Assembly: GCA_019054805.1 (NCBI GenBank)
Contig: JAHQIY010000006.1
Coordinates: 2,356,001-2,420,000 of the forward strand
Reading direction: 5' to 3'
Length of the DNA: 64,000 nt
DNA from: Brachionus manjavacas
Lineage: Eukaryota; Rotifera; Eurotatoria; Ploima; Brachionidae
Shown here in pieces: positions 35,501 to 46,408 of the stretch; position 1 is the first letter of the stretch; the number at the start of each line of letters is the position of its first letter. The notes under the pieces were generated by a model, which made no database searches, was not told the origin of the DNA, and saw only the letters and a list, made by a program, of their open reading frames with translations. A program made the position numbers and the translations under genes.

Positions 35501-37410
35501 CCAAGAAAAAAAAATTCAGGGTCAATTTGGACCTAGTTAGCGACTCTAGAATGCTAGAAATTACAAAATCTTTTACTAATAATTTTAAAAAAATTTCTAA
35601 TTTCTAAAGCTTGAATAAAATAATTTTTTTAGGGGGTCAACATTCGCAGAAACCATCTTTGACACTACAGCACCAACAAAAGCTAACAGATAGCGAAGCA
35701 TCACAAAAATTGACTGCTTCAACATCTTCAGGCTTGGCACTGGCTTCCCAAGATATGACTGATAGCCAAGAACACTCAAAACAGGACACAAAATCATCCA
35801 ACCAAGATAACAAAGACGATGACGACGATCAATTTTATGATGATGAATTTCACGACGCTGTCGAGGATGTAACCCAGTTTTCGGTCACTCTACCACGTCA
35901 AAAATTGAGCATGCACAACCGCAACCCGAGTAATTTGTCCAAGCTTTACATTCAAGAATCAGACATGTCCAGCGGCGATGATGATGAACAAACAATTAAA
36001 GTTACTATGCAAACTAACAAGCAAGAAGAAAATGGAAAATTACCAAATTCGGCTCAGTCCTCAGCTTTGTCAGCTACCAAAAAAAAGACTTCATCTACTG
36101 AAATTCAGCTTGTAAACAAACGGCCAATGCGTCAAAGGCGAACTCAGGTACCCATACGTCCCAATTACAGCATTAATCTTTGGTCCATAATGAAAAACTG
36201 TATAGGCAAAGACTTGTCTAAAATTCCCATACCCGTCAATTTTAGTGAACCATTGTCCATGTTGCAAAGAATTACCGAAGAACTGGAATATTCAGAACTG
36301 CTTGATCAGGCTGCTGCATGTGAGGATCAATGGGAACAAATGGCATATGTTGCTGCATTCACCATCACCTCTTATAGCACCACAGCCAATCGAACAAACA
36401 AGCCATTTAACCCTCTGTTGGGCGAGACCTACGAATTTGACCGGGTCGACGATCTGGGCTGGAGGTCTTTGTGTGAACAAGTCAGCCATCACCCGCCTGG
36501 TATGGCTATGCATACAGAAAGTGTCAAAGACTGGAAATTGTATCAGGAATTGACTGTCTCGAGCAAGTTCCGCGGTCAGTACCTGCAGGTTATCCCGTTG
36601 GGTACCACTCATCTGGAGTTTAAAAAAACCGGTCATCACTACACCTATAGAAAAATAGCTACATTTGTTAGAAACATCATTGTCGGAAAGTTGTGGATAG
36701 ATAATGTGGGAGAAATGGACATTATCAACCATAAGACCAAGGATGTTTGTCATTTGAAATACTTTGCTTATTCTTATTTTTCCCGCGATCCGCCTCGCAA
36801 AGTGACCGGTATTATCACAGATTCGAATAATGTGGCTCGCTACGTTCTCAACGGAACTTGGACCGAGCAGATTGAGGGCGCACCGGTGCTAAATCCCCAA
36901 GTGGTCACCCAGCAAACTCAATTGAACACGGGTAAGTCAAAAATTTTGTGGAAGAGGCGAATACCACCCGCTTACTTGGATTCCATGCACAATTTTACCG
37001 AGTTCACAGTGCAGCTAAATGAGCCCGAGGACGGGGTTGCTCCAACTGATTCGAGGTTGAGACCAGACCAAAGGCTCATGGAGGAAGGCAAATGGGATGA
37101 GGCCAACACGGAAAAACTAAGGCTTGAAGAGAAACAGCGAACTGCTCGAAAAGCCAGAGAGCAAACTGCCATGAACAACAAAGTAGAGGGTGCCAAAAAT
37201 ACCAGCAGCAACCTTGAAGATGAAGAGGAGGACATAAATGCTTTAACAATTAAGAAACTTAATTCGATCAGTGAGAGCCATGATTACGAGCCCGTTTGGT
37301 TCGAAAAGACTGTCGATCCGATCACAAAGTTACCCATACATGTGTTCAAAAATGAATATTGGGAGAAAAAAGCAAGTGGAGACTGGAGCAAATGTTCTGA
37401 CATTTTTTAA
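32554..37410 (+). CDS. OSBP: Oxysterol-binding protein (OSBP1/2 type)
   Basis: Three exons, 32554-33434, 33484-33560 and 35633-37410, join in phase (split AGA and AGG codons); intron 1 is 49 nt, intron 2 is 2.07 kb and AT-rich. The product has about 910 residues. A low-complexity Pro/Ser start precedes a PH domain at residues 67-160 (binds PI4P and Arf1 at the Golgi). A coiled-coil region is followed by an acidic stretch with a FFAT-like motif EFHDAVE (35845-35865), which would bind VAP at the ER. The lipid-transfer domain starts about 36178 with the EQVSHHPP signature at 36475-36498. OSBP exchanges cholesterol for PI4P at ER-Golgi contacts. In the FFAT core the usual third-position aromatic is His, which may weaken VAP binding. 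Length and order fit full-length OSBP rather than short ORPs. The ATG choice is the first in the GC-richer exon. Confidence 0.95.
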
Positions 37411-38204
37411 ATTAAAACAAAAAAGGAAAAAATTAATTTATTTGATTTTTTTTTGAGCTAAAAAATAAATTTTATTTTTTTACTTTGTACAATATTTAAA
37501 GCTTTTTGATAGAACTTTGATCTTTTCTTATTTTTTTGTTGAATTTTTTAGTCATTTAGAAAGGAGGCGCAGATATTGACGCGCTGATTTGCTTGAAAAT
37601 ACGATTTTTAAAATAATGAAAAGATCTGTGAAATGCTTTGAGTATATTTTAAAACTTAAAAATCATTTCTGTCAAAAAATAATTTTAAACTTATTTAATT
37701 TTAAATTTTTTGAATAAAATCGTTTAAAAAAGTTTTCTAGTTGTTTTGATTTAGGTCTATTCAGAACACAATAAATGAAATGGCATGATGTTATTTTCAT
37801 AGAAATTCTTAATACCATAAACATAGACATCTATGTTTGGAATTTTCTCAAAATTTTTTACGAACATACTAAAATTACCAAAATTATCATTTATTTAAGA
37901 AAAAAACTTACAAAAAAACGTAATTTTACATAAGGCTAGTTTTTTAAATTGCGTTTTTTAAAGCTAATTTACAAAAATTTAAGTAAAATCTATAAGGAAC
38001 AAAAATAATTTTTATTTTTTATTTTATCTTCAAATTCAAAATATTCAAATTTTTAAAAAGGAAACTAAGTTTTCAAAATGAAAAATTTTTGTGCGCCCCT
38101 TGGCTATGAATACTTTTGCTTCGATTGAAAATTTAATTTTAAATAAAAACTTAAGACTTGATAAATTTTTTATTTCTAATTTATTTTGTAATTGATCTTT
38201 AAGA
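37411..38204. other. AT-rich region after OSBP
   Basis: A possible polyadenylation signal AATAAA lies at about 37465, 55 bp after the OSBP stop. Otherwise no features recognised. Confidence 0.45.
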
Positions 38205-38460
38205 TTAAGGAGGAGGAAGTGGAGCATATTGACAAATTTATTTACCTTGGGTCTAGGAGGATTAATCTAGGAGTCTAAAGATTCCAAAATTTTAATCAAA
38301 TTTGAAACCAAGCTTAAGATTTGCAAGGCCACTGTTGGTGCGGCAACACTATACGGTGCAGAGGAATGGACAGGTAGTCCGGCGGAATATCAAAAGCTAA
38401 ATGGTCTAACAAGAGGCGGCTGATGCATATAGTGGGTCCGAAGAGAGAAAGCTCCAGAAA
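38205..38460 (+). pseudogene. Decayed LINE reverse transcriptase fragment
   Basis: A patch of higher G+C with the order expected of the C-terminal part of an RTE-like LINE: F-I-YLGS box at about 38240, then, after frame breaks, KLKICKATVGAATLYGAEEW (the LLYGAETW-type box) at about 38310-38370. Stops and frame shifts throughout. Too short for family placement. Confidence 0.65.
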
Positions 38461-38834
38461 TTGACGGGCAAAATTTTAGATTTTTAGAGAAAATTTTTTA
38501 GATATGAAAATTTTAATTTTTAAATTTATTGTCTAACTTCAATTTAACTTAAACTCTATGTTAAACATCAGTTTTTTGGACTAACAAAAAATATTTAAAC
38601 TAAAAAATGGAAAATCAAATTGTTAAATAATTTATTAAAATTTTAATTAAGTTTCAAAAGTAAAAATTTCGAAAAAAAATTTCACTGAAAACTTAAAATT
38701 GCGAGAGAAAAAGCACATTTGCCTCAATGATCTTAGAAAGCATAGAAAATGTTTGGAAATGACATTAAATATAAATAAACTTTTAGAACGAAAATTGCAT
38801 AAAACTCTGACTTAATACGAATTAATAGATTTCT
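38461..38834. other. AT-rich gap, 3' flank of the RAB gene
   Basis: No gene seen. Confidence 0.5.
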
Positions 38835-39532
38835 TTAACAACATTTTGAATTCTTTTTACCGGACTTAGATTCTTTGAGATCAATTTTTTCATTATCTCG
38901 TTTATTTGTATCCTGCTTTACTCTCTCTTGTCTGTCCAGAATTAGTTTAGTCAACTCGACAAAAACTTCGTCTACATTTATATTCTCTTTGGCACTAGTT
39001 TCAAAAAATTTTAACTTCATTAGCTTAGCGTATTCTTCTTGATCGTTGTAGGTAACACATTTGTTTTCTGAATCACATTTATTTCCCACAAGAACAATTG
39101 GCACCCCATCGTCTCCACAGTTATTTTTAACTTCTTCTATCCACCTTTTCGTATTGGCAAATGACTCACCATTCGTAACATCATAAGCCACTATAATACC
39201 AGCTGCATTTCTGTAATAAGTTTTAGTAATAACTCTGAATTTTTCTTGACCAGCCGTATCCCATACCTGTAATTTGACCCTCACATTACCGACTTGAATA
39301 GTCCTCAGTTTAAAATCGACTCCTATTGTTGTGATATGTGTGTCTAGAAAAAACTGAATATCAATATTTTTAAAATCAATTTTGTTTTCATTTTACCACT
39401 GAAGTGTTGCTCTGCGAACCGTTGTAAAAGAGAGGTCTTGCCAACACCACTGTCTCCTATCACAACTATTTTACACAAAATGTCATAATCTTTACCGGGG
39501 TTAGTTATTCCTAATCCATTATTTTTACTCAT
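38835..39532 (-). CDS. RAB35: Rab GTPase, RAB35-like
   Basis: Two exons, 39532-39397 and 39343-38835, joined through a 53-nt intron with a split GAC codon. The protein of 214 residues has all GTPase motifs: P-loop [17 protein letters not shown] switch I, WDTAGQE switch II, NKCD and [11 protein letters not shown]. It ends in a double-Cys prenylation signal (KCC). The effector region, the YYRNAAGI segment and the [11 protein letters not shown] end resemble RAB35/RAB1-group proteins, RAB35 best, from memory. RAB35 acts in recycling from endosomes to the plasma membrane and in actin-rich processes. The C-terminal Lys/Asp-rich hypervariable region is typical. GOSR1 lies immediately upstream on the same strand. 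Confidence 0.93.
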
Positions 39533-39914
39533 TCTCTAGAATGTTCTATTTTTATTAGTTTTGATAAGAAAGGGGTTTTGTCGCAGGAATTTATGCCTGC
39601 TTTTTTTTATTAAAAAAAAGTGCTTAAATACCAAATATTTATTTACAAATTTTTGAAATTATCGGACGGTTCTAAAAATTTAGATGCTTTAAAGACCGAT
39701 TTAATAAATGTCAATAAAATTTTGAATTATTCAAAATAAAAAAAAGAACAAAATCATAATTTAAAAATTTAATTACAATTTAAAAAAGTTTCAAACTGCT
39801 TTTATCTTATCTATATTGAAAAAAAAATTCAAAAAATAAAGTCATCATTTTAGATTAATGTTAATAATTTTATAAATTCATGATTATTTTATTGAAATTT
39901 ATTTAAAAAAGCAC
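39533..39914. other. Short intergenic region GOSR1-RAB35
   Basis: 382 bp between the GOSR1 stop and the RAB start on the same strand. AT-rich; carries whatever promoter or 3' processing signals the pair uses. No distinct motif seen. Confidence 0.5.
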
Positions 39915-41391
39915 TTAAAAAATATAGAGTAACATTATTATGATGCACAATGAAATGACCGCGGCTAAAATCAACGAGTCTTTACGCTTTTTTAGCTTGA
40001 TCTTTTGGACCAAATTGTTTATCATTGGAAATTTCTCTTAAAAAAAATTTAATTATAATCTGACAAAGTAAAATTCGGAAAAAAAATATTTAATTTTTGT
40101 TTGACCTAAATAGGAATGAAATGCAGTTAATCATTGTTTTTAGATCCGATCTAATTAAAACTAAAATAAACAAAAGAATTGACACTCAATGGGTCAAAAC
40201 GCATTTTTTAATGACACATGATAAATTAAAGTTTAATAGATTAATCTATTAATAATAAAAGTTTAAATCTAATTAAAAATCAATTTTGCTTCAATAAGGT
40301 ATTTCTCATCAGTTCAGCAATTCAAATGAAATTAAATTTTTGGATCGAACTGCAAGTCAATTTGATAAAGATCAATATGAATAGCTTTTTATCTAACTTG
40401 AGTAAAAAAAATCAAATCATTGTTTAAGAAAACAAATTTAGAATTAATTAAATAATAATTACGATAAATTGTATTCATTTTTTGCTGAAAGAAGCGCAAA
40501 TTTTTGCTCTGAGACTGAAGGTTTTCTTTTGTTATTTCAGCCATTCTTTGAATAATTTGATTAAATGAATTTGTTAAATTAAACAATGGCAAATTTTTAC
40601 TCAATCTGCTGGTCAATTAGAGAATGAGAACTTTTCAAATGATCGTATTCCTTCATAAAAAGTGAGGTCGAGCTACTTGTTGAACCATCCAGTCTCCTAT
40701 TACTCAAACCGGTTTCTCGCTTGTTTCCACTAGTGAATAATTCTTCTCTCTCCTTGTAGGCCATTATGGTTCTTTTGGTTTTTTCATATTCTTGAGAATA
40801 GTCCCGCAATATGTCTCTATGTCGCTTAAAAATAAAATCCTATTAAACAAGGAGTTTATATTTTTTTACTAAATTAAATAATTAAAATAAAATAATCTAA
40901 TCAAAATTTTGTAATTTAAATCAAAAAATTTATAGAAAAGGTGAATTGTTTTCATTTTTAGTTTACTTGTAGAGTGTGAACCGTTGCATTTGAATTAGGA
41001 CCATTTTCGGTATTCAAACAATCATTCATTTTTGAATTTATGTTAGTCAATTTGGATATTAAGTCCTCTATTTCATTAGATAATGTGACAAAAAGAAGGT
41101 CAGAAGACATGTTAGAATTTTTTCCATCAGTAATGACCGAAGCTGAATAGTTGGTACAAAGTTTGCTAAAAGATATTAGTTTTGAATCGGTTTCATTTTC
41201 GAGTTGTCTCGCCTGTTTCCTTAGAGCTAAATAAATTACCTCAAAAGAGTCCTTAAAACGTAAGAAAACTTACTTTCCCAGTCAAGCCTTTGTCCAGTTT
41301 GAGAGTTTGATTGAAAATTTTGTGACATAATTCCGTATGATGATCCTAGAGTTTGAGTTGGATTCGTCGAAGTACTGTTCAAACTTCTCAT
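39915..41391 (-). CDS. GOSR1: Golgi SNAP receptor complex member 1 (GS28)
   Basis: A Qb-SNARE of ER-Golgi and intra-Golgi transport. Five exons (41391-41274, 41226-40967, 40824-40601, 40545-40426 and 40036-39915; the end of the fourth is approximate) join in phase. The N-terminal helix bundle begins with LRKQARQLE, as in the vertebrate protein, followed by a KLISFSKLCTNYS segment. Exon 3 starts RHRDILRDY, a family hallmark, and the SNARE helix contains MAEITKENLQSQ. The last exon encodes RFP-like residues, a Lys/Arg-rich patch with RKDSLI and the C-terminal membrane anchor (about 20 hydrophobic residues before the stop at 39917-39915). Length and exon order match GOSR1 along its whole length. 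Earlier start codons are not visible; the N-terminal 30 residues before the first helix are lineage-specific. Confidence 0.94.
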
Positions 41392-43181
41392 TATAAAATT
41401 TTAAGTTATTATGAATTGATCTTGATTGTACCTGTTTTTGAGTTAATGACGATTCTATTTAAAAGTATCAAAATTATTCTGCATCAAAATTATTAATTTT
41501 TTATTAAAATTTTTACTTGAAACTAAAAGATTTCAAAATTATCAAACATTAATACTTTAATGAAAGAAAATCTAATTCAATAACCAAGGAAAAAATATAA
41601 TATTATAATTTGCACAAGTGATTGCAAAAAATTTACTTTAGAAATAAGTTAACTTTTAAATTTATTTTTATTCTACACTGAACAAAGAAATTTTTGTTCC
41701 GGCAAATAAGTAGATTTTTTGCCCTATTGATCATTTTTAAAAAAATATATTTTGCATTAAAAAATTAAGATCTCAAAATTTCAATTGAAATTATATTTTT
41801 AAAGTAATTTAAAATTGTCTTGCATGCTTTTAAAAAATATTTAGTAAAACGAAAATTTAAATTATTTTAATTTAAAATTCGGAATTGTTATAAAATTAAA
41901 TTTTATTTTAACCAATTCAATAAAAAATGATTAGTATAGTAGAAAGTATTCTCAATATTAAAATTTTTGCATATTTTTTCTGAATTTTAAGTTTAAAAAA
42001 TTTCATACTCCATTCCCTGTAAGTAAATCGTTTTTTGCTTAATTTAAAAAAAAAATTTTAAGCTGATTTTATTCTTTAAAAATTAGGATCTTTTCGACTT
42101 TGTAATCTTCATGATCACCAAGCATGTGATCGTTGTTATCTTAATCGATGAACTTAAAAAGTCCAAATGAGGATAATGCTAAAGCTAAAGCATTTTTAAA
42201 TAAGAACTTAATGCGTCATCAAGACTTGAGTTGAAGCCAAAAAATTAAAAGAGTTTTTTTTTTATTTTACATTCGGTCCAGCAAGAATTTAGAATATTAT
42301 ATTAAATAAAATATTAGAAAAATTAATTTTTTATTATTTTGTATCTAGAGGATATAGTTTGGCTATTGTTTTTAGTATTGTTTTTATCAAATAATGCGAT
42401 CAGTTGTCAAGCCAATATCAAACCTTCAGATGAATTCGTCGAGATAACTCTGTATATTAGCTCTTAAGCAGTCTTTAATTTCTTTAAAAGTACGCTTAGA
42501 AATTTTCCGTAATGACTAATCTGATTTGCAAAAGGACTTTAAAAAAGTTTAAATTTTTATTTATTTAAAACGTAGTAGTCTTGCGATTAGGAACCATTTA
42601 TTTGAATTCTTAGCTTTCTAGGCCAAAAATAAGTGTATCAAATAAGATAGCCTTCCTATGTTTTACATTGCAATTCATCTATCTCAACAAAAGACCATGT
42701 TCCACCAAGACAAAGTGTTTTTGAACAAATCTAAAAAATAAAGCTCAAACTGTTTCTTTGTTAATAAAGTGGTCGAAATTAAATATATTAAATAAATCGA
42801 TCTAGCTATATTTAACCGAGGCGCCCAACACTTGATAACCGCAAGTACAATATTCAATGTTTTTTTTTTTTGAATACTGAAACAAACAAGTTTTCACATG
42901 GATGGACAATGAGATTTAACTTTAAAAAATTTTTTTAATACTTGTTCTTAGTGGAAATGTTTGACGATTCTAAAGACACGATTTTTCTTTTTTTATATTT
43001 TAGCTTTTTTAGTAACTGATTGAAGTATTATAAAACTGTAGTCGAACAATGACCTTATGAGTGAACTATATAAAATTTTGTTGATTTTAAAAGAAGATCC
43101 CCACTTTTAATTTATCTGATTAGGTTAATTATAGAGATTTATTTTTAATCGATTTTATTATCTAAGTCTTAAAGTTCTGGA
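41392..43181. other. AT-rich intergenic DNA with one repeat
   Basis: Contains the repeat at 42201-42292 and otherwise no recognisable gene on either strand. Confidence 0.5.
42201..42292 (-). repeat. Second copy of the foldback repeat at 15.2 kb
   Basis: Reverse complement of about 15152-15240: AATGCGTCATCAAGACTTGAG followed by an A-rich stretch and TTCGGTCCAGCAAGAATT. Only one half of the foldback element is recognisable here. Confidence 0.6.
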
Positions 43182-43407
43182 AGGTTTTGCGAAATCATTT
43201 GATACTGTTCCGCCCAAACGACTAATAGCTAAATTGAAAGCGTATGGCTTTGATGGTCTGACACTAAAATTTATTGAAGCTTTCTTAAAAAATAGAAGAC
43301 AACGAGTTGTTCAAGGTGAAATTTTGTCGGATTGGGTTGAGATTTTTAGCGGTGTACCAAAAGGGTTAGTGATTGGTCCACTATTGTTCGTTTTGTATAT
43401 CAATGAT

Positions 43408-43844
43408 TAAGATTAGCAAAAATTGGTATCCCTACACTTGAAAGTAGAAGGAAAAGAGGTGATGCAATCCAACTATTCAAAATTGTCAGTAAACAGAGCA
43501 TAGTTCACCTGCATGCCTTCGCAGATTCAAGCCAAACTCCTAAAATCAATCACTCATCGATGAATCTACGTAAAAAACCAAGACTCAGGAAGCAACTTTG
43601 CTTGTCAAAACCTAGAGAAAACTTCTTCACAAACAGAGTAGCTTCGTTATGTAACGAGCTACCGGACACTGTAGTTTCTGCAAAATCAACAAATGCATTC
43701 AAAGACAAGTTTGACAAATTCAGATCCCAGCAATCGGCGGCTAATGATACTACTATAGTCGAATAACCCATTGGTTATTCTTCTTCATCTGATTCTAATA
43801 TCAGATTGTAGTCTCTCCTTCATATTCATATTCATATTCATGAT
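43408..43844 (+). mobile_element. 5'-truncated CR1-like LINE end with hexamer tail
   Basis: Encodes only the last part of a CR1-type polymerase: RLAKIGIPTLESRRKRGD at the start, then the ENFFTNRVASLCNELP pattern, stop at 43764. It ends in a short tandem array of TTCATA units at 43819-43843, the way CR1 elements end in short tandem repeats instead of poly(A). Inserted in the older CR1-like copy; the junction overlap TGAT makes the boundary ambiguous by 4 bp and no longer target duplication is seen, as is common for CR1. Confidence 0.83.
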
Positions 43845-43866
43845 CTACCAAAAGGAATAGAGAATG

Positions 43867-44009
43867 TAATCTCTCTTTTTTATTTTTTCTTATTTTATTT
43901 CTTTTACTTGTAAATATTATAAACTGATTAATTAAACTACCAACTAACTCGAAGGCAAAAGAGTTCGCTCAAGCCTTCTAAAATCAATTAATAAACTATT
44001 GAAACTATT
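43867..44009 (+). mobile_element. SINE-like 143-bp insert with 12-bp target duplication
   Basis: Flanked by GAATAGAGAATG at 43855-43866 and 44010-44021. Composed of a T-rich part, the imperfect hairpin AAGGCAAAAGAGTTCGCTC..GCCTT and a tail with ATTAATAAACTATTGAAACT. Its layout (T-rich body, hairpin, short tandem tail) parallels the solo jockey-type ends at 23609 and 45703, but the sequence differs. Confidence 0.78.
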
Positions 44010-44283
44010 GAATAGAGAATGTTGTCAAAATGTATGCAGATGATACCAAAATATTTCCGCAAACGGTATCAGAAATAAGCGCAGTGAAACTACAATCAGA
44101 TTTTGATTTAATTTTCAAGTGGACTCAAGATTAGCTTCTTCTCTTCAACACATCAAAATATGTGGTTATGCATTATGGTCATAAAAACAAAGAATTTACT
44201 TATTTTATTAATGGTAAGCAGTTATGAAAGTCAGAAACTGAAAGAGATCTTGGAGTTATTTTTAATACAAATCTAAAATGGAA

Positions 44284-44486
44284 AAATGATAGAGGCTACA
44301 AAAAATTTCGAGTCTCCAACTCGCTGCCAAATCAATTAGTTGAAGCCCCAATAATAACAGTTTTAAAGCAAGCATTGATTGCTGGATGAGCAGCAATCAA
44401 TCACATCAGCTGTCATAGTGTGCCTTATCAGCATACTCGCTGGCTAGCCAGCTACAGGCAAAAATACTACTAGTACTACTACTACT
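44284..44486 (+). pseudogene. 3' end of another LINE with trinucleotide tail
   Basis: After the CR1-like copy breaks off, a short frame reads SRVSNSLPNQLVEAP, the NxLPxxVVxA pattern of LINE C-termini. It is followed by a hairpin-prone region (CGCTGGCTAGCCAGC at about 44440) and a TAC/ACT-type tandem tail at 44465-44486. Probably a severely truncated LINE of a third family. Confidence 0.55.
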
Positions 44487-44499
44487 AATTTACCAAAGA

Positions 44500-45095
44500 A
44501 AGTTGGATTTGGGTCAAGAGGAATATATAAGTTCCCAAGTTTTTTTTTAATTTTAATGTATTCTCATAATTTTTTCGAAGCCTGGCTTTGGTAGATGTTG
44601 TTAGCTTTTTCACTAAAAAACAGAATAAAGATAGAGAGGGTAGGCAACTTCTTTGAGGGACTGCACAGTTGTTAGACTTATTTTTTGATGCTTGGCCATC
44701 GTAGCTGACTCTAAAAGAGCGGTTTGTGAAAATGCTTTCAATCAATTGGAGAAATATTGTATGAAGATTGTGTTCTTTTAATTTTATACCATCGGGTGAT
44801 GTTTTGAAAAAGGATTTTCAAGATCAAAGAAAATAGCTGCAGATAGTTGATTTTGATTGAGTCCATCTGTTATTGATTGCTTTAATCTCAATATCTTGGG
44901 TGCTTTTGGATTTGCTGAAGTTGACAATTTGGTAAAATTTTTGAGTTTGCTGCCCCATTTTGAATCTTTTGAATTACAAATTTTTCGAGTCCTTTGAAGC
45001 TGTTCCACCACCTTTTTTTCAATTCTATCTGGTGGTAGAATAAATTAGCCATTGTTGTCTTTTTTAAGAAGAGTCTCATTTAGGCTCAGGACATC
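44500..45095 (-). pseudogene. Decayed jockey/Juan-type reverse transcriptase
   Basis: On the minus strand the order of a jockey-type RT is recognisable across frame breaks: an IELKKRWWNSFKGLEK region (45060-45000), AAIFFDLENPF (box A equivalent of AVFLDLxKAFD) at about 44840, an IESIFTNRSFRVSYDGQ region at about 44740, then AVPQRSCLPSLSLF (degenerate box B) at about 44660. Several stops; box C is not visible. The family differs from the jockey-like copies A-C. Confidence 0.65.
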
Positions 45096-45702
45096 GCAGT
45101 TTCGTTTATTAAATCAAAAATTTGGAGTCACATAGATTGACAGTTCAAAGTTATTTTAGTGATAAAAAAAGTAATTTTTGTATAATTTCTAGCCTAATTT
45201 ACTTGTATTTTGAGTAAATTTTCCAAAAATTACTTTAATTTACTTTTTTATTTTTGTAGAGTATAAAAAGACTAAAAAACAAACGAATCATCATAACTAT
45301 TGAGATTCTTTTTAAGGATAAAAAACAGAATAAATTTTGAATTTTTTTCGCATTTTAAACACTAAAGGGTAATACTTACTGTGAATAAAATATTTAGGTC
45401 TATATTTAACCTTCTGACAAAAATTAATTATTTGCTGACTAAATTAATTATTATATGACAAATAAAATAAATAACTGAGCAAAAAAAACATTAAAGGACT
45501 AATTAGATTAAATGAAGACTATTCAAATTAAATTTTAAACTGACAAATAAATAAATTTCTTATGACTATTTTAATAATTAAAATACAAAATAATTAATCT
45601 GTACTGATATTTTTTTGAAAATTAAATTGTCAACTAATTTTCAAAAAATATCATATATATGTCTCAAAAATCTTTGCTTAATCATTATTAAATATGTGTC
45701 TT
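45096..45702. other. AT-rich gap, no gene seen
   Basis: Featureless A/T-rich sequence. Confidence 0.5.
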
Positions 45703-45850
45703 TTAAACTTTCTTTACATTTTTTTAGCTTATTTAATTTATTTTTATTTTTATTTTATCTTATTTTATTAACTCTATTTTTTTTTATTTTTTTTATAATT
45801 TATTCTGAAGGAGCTCTAGCTCAGTACAGCAAACAAATAAATAAATAAAT
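45703..45850 (+). repeat. Solo jockey-type 3' end / SINE-like unit
   Basis: Same body and tail as 23609-23765: starts ACTTTCTTTACATTT, ends GAAGGAGCTCTAGCTCAGTA, CAG and an AAATAAATAAATAAA run. A convincing target duplication was not found. Confidence 0.7.
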
Positions 45851-45870
45851 AATAAATTTTAACTTTAAAA

Positions 45871-46207
45871 AATGTCTTATGTCTTAAGCACTGATTCTTT
45901 GGTGCCAGAGTTTCACTCGAATAACAACCAAGACGACTCAATTAATGACGCGGACGTTGTTGTACCTTTATAAAGCCTATTAAGGGTATTGTGTATGAGT
46001 TTGTTCAAGAGACAACTAAACAAAATTTCATATCTTACTTTATAGCAGAAAAAAATGCAATCGGATTGATCAAGTAAAGAGACCAATGTTGATGATATTG
46101 TTCTAGATGTTGAAAAAAGCAACCACGAACTAGTAACGATCCAAATTCAATCCGATGAACCGATGGTAGCTCAAGAGTCGTCGAAAAAAAAATCTGGTAG
46201 ACAATGA
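45871..46207 (+). pseudogene. Broken small gene of unknown type
   Basis: Three successive open stretches of exon-like composition lie in different frames. The first, from ATG 45871, gives an acidic, Asn/Asp-rich peptide; the second (about 45965-46076) contains IVYEFVQETTKQNFISYF; the third (about 46088-46206) reads VDDIVLDVEKSNHELVTIQI and a basic end before TGA. No consensus introns of normal length connect them, so decay or an unusual exon structure is possible. I do not recognise the family. Confidence 0.3.
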
Positions 46208-46408
46208 TAAAAATTTATTGAAAAAGAAAAAAGTCCGATTTATATTTAACAAAAATATAATAAATTTTATTTAATAATTAAAATGAGCGATAGTTTAAAA
46301 AAAATCATTTTCAAAGCCTACAAAAATGAAATTAAAATCTTTCTTGTATTTTTTTTATTAAACCAAACTTTTTATTGATCTTGTTGATTTTACTTTTTTT
46401 TCTTTTAA

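Larger units (their letters stand above)
43182..44283 (+). mobile_element. CR1-like LINE copy, interrupted twice
   Basis: Same family as 10294-11560. Box A (FAKSFDTVP) at about 43195; GVPKGLVIGPLLFVLYIND (box B) runs to 43407; DLPKGIEN resumes at 43845; VVKMYADDTKIF (box C) resumes after 44021 and the frame continues, with stops, to about 44283. Deleting the two inserts (43408-43844 and 43867-44009 plus one target copy) rebuilds the order seen in the copy at 10.9 kb. Stops and substitutions in box B make it inactive. Confidence 0.88.

Noticed and set aside
36292..37235. Minus-strand frames inside the OSBP ORD exon
   Set aside because: Antisense to a highly conserved domain.
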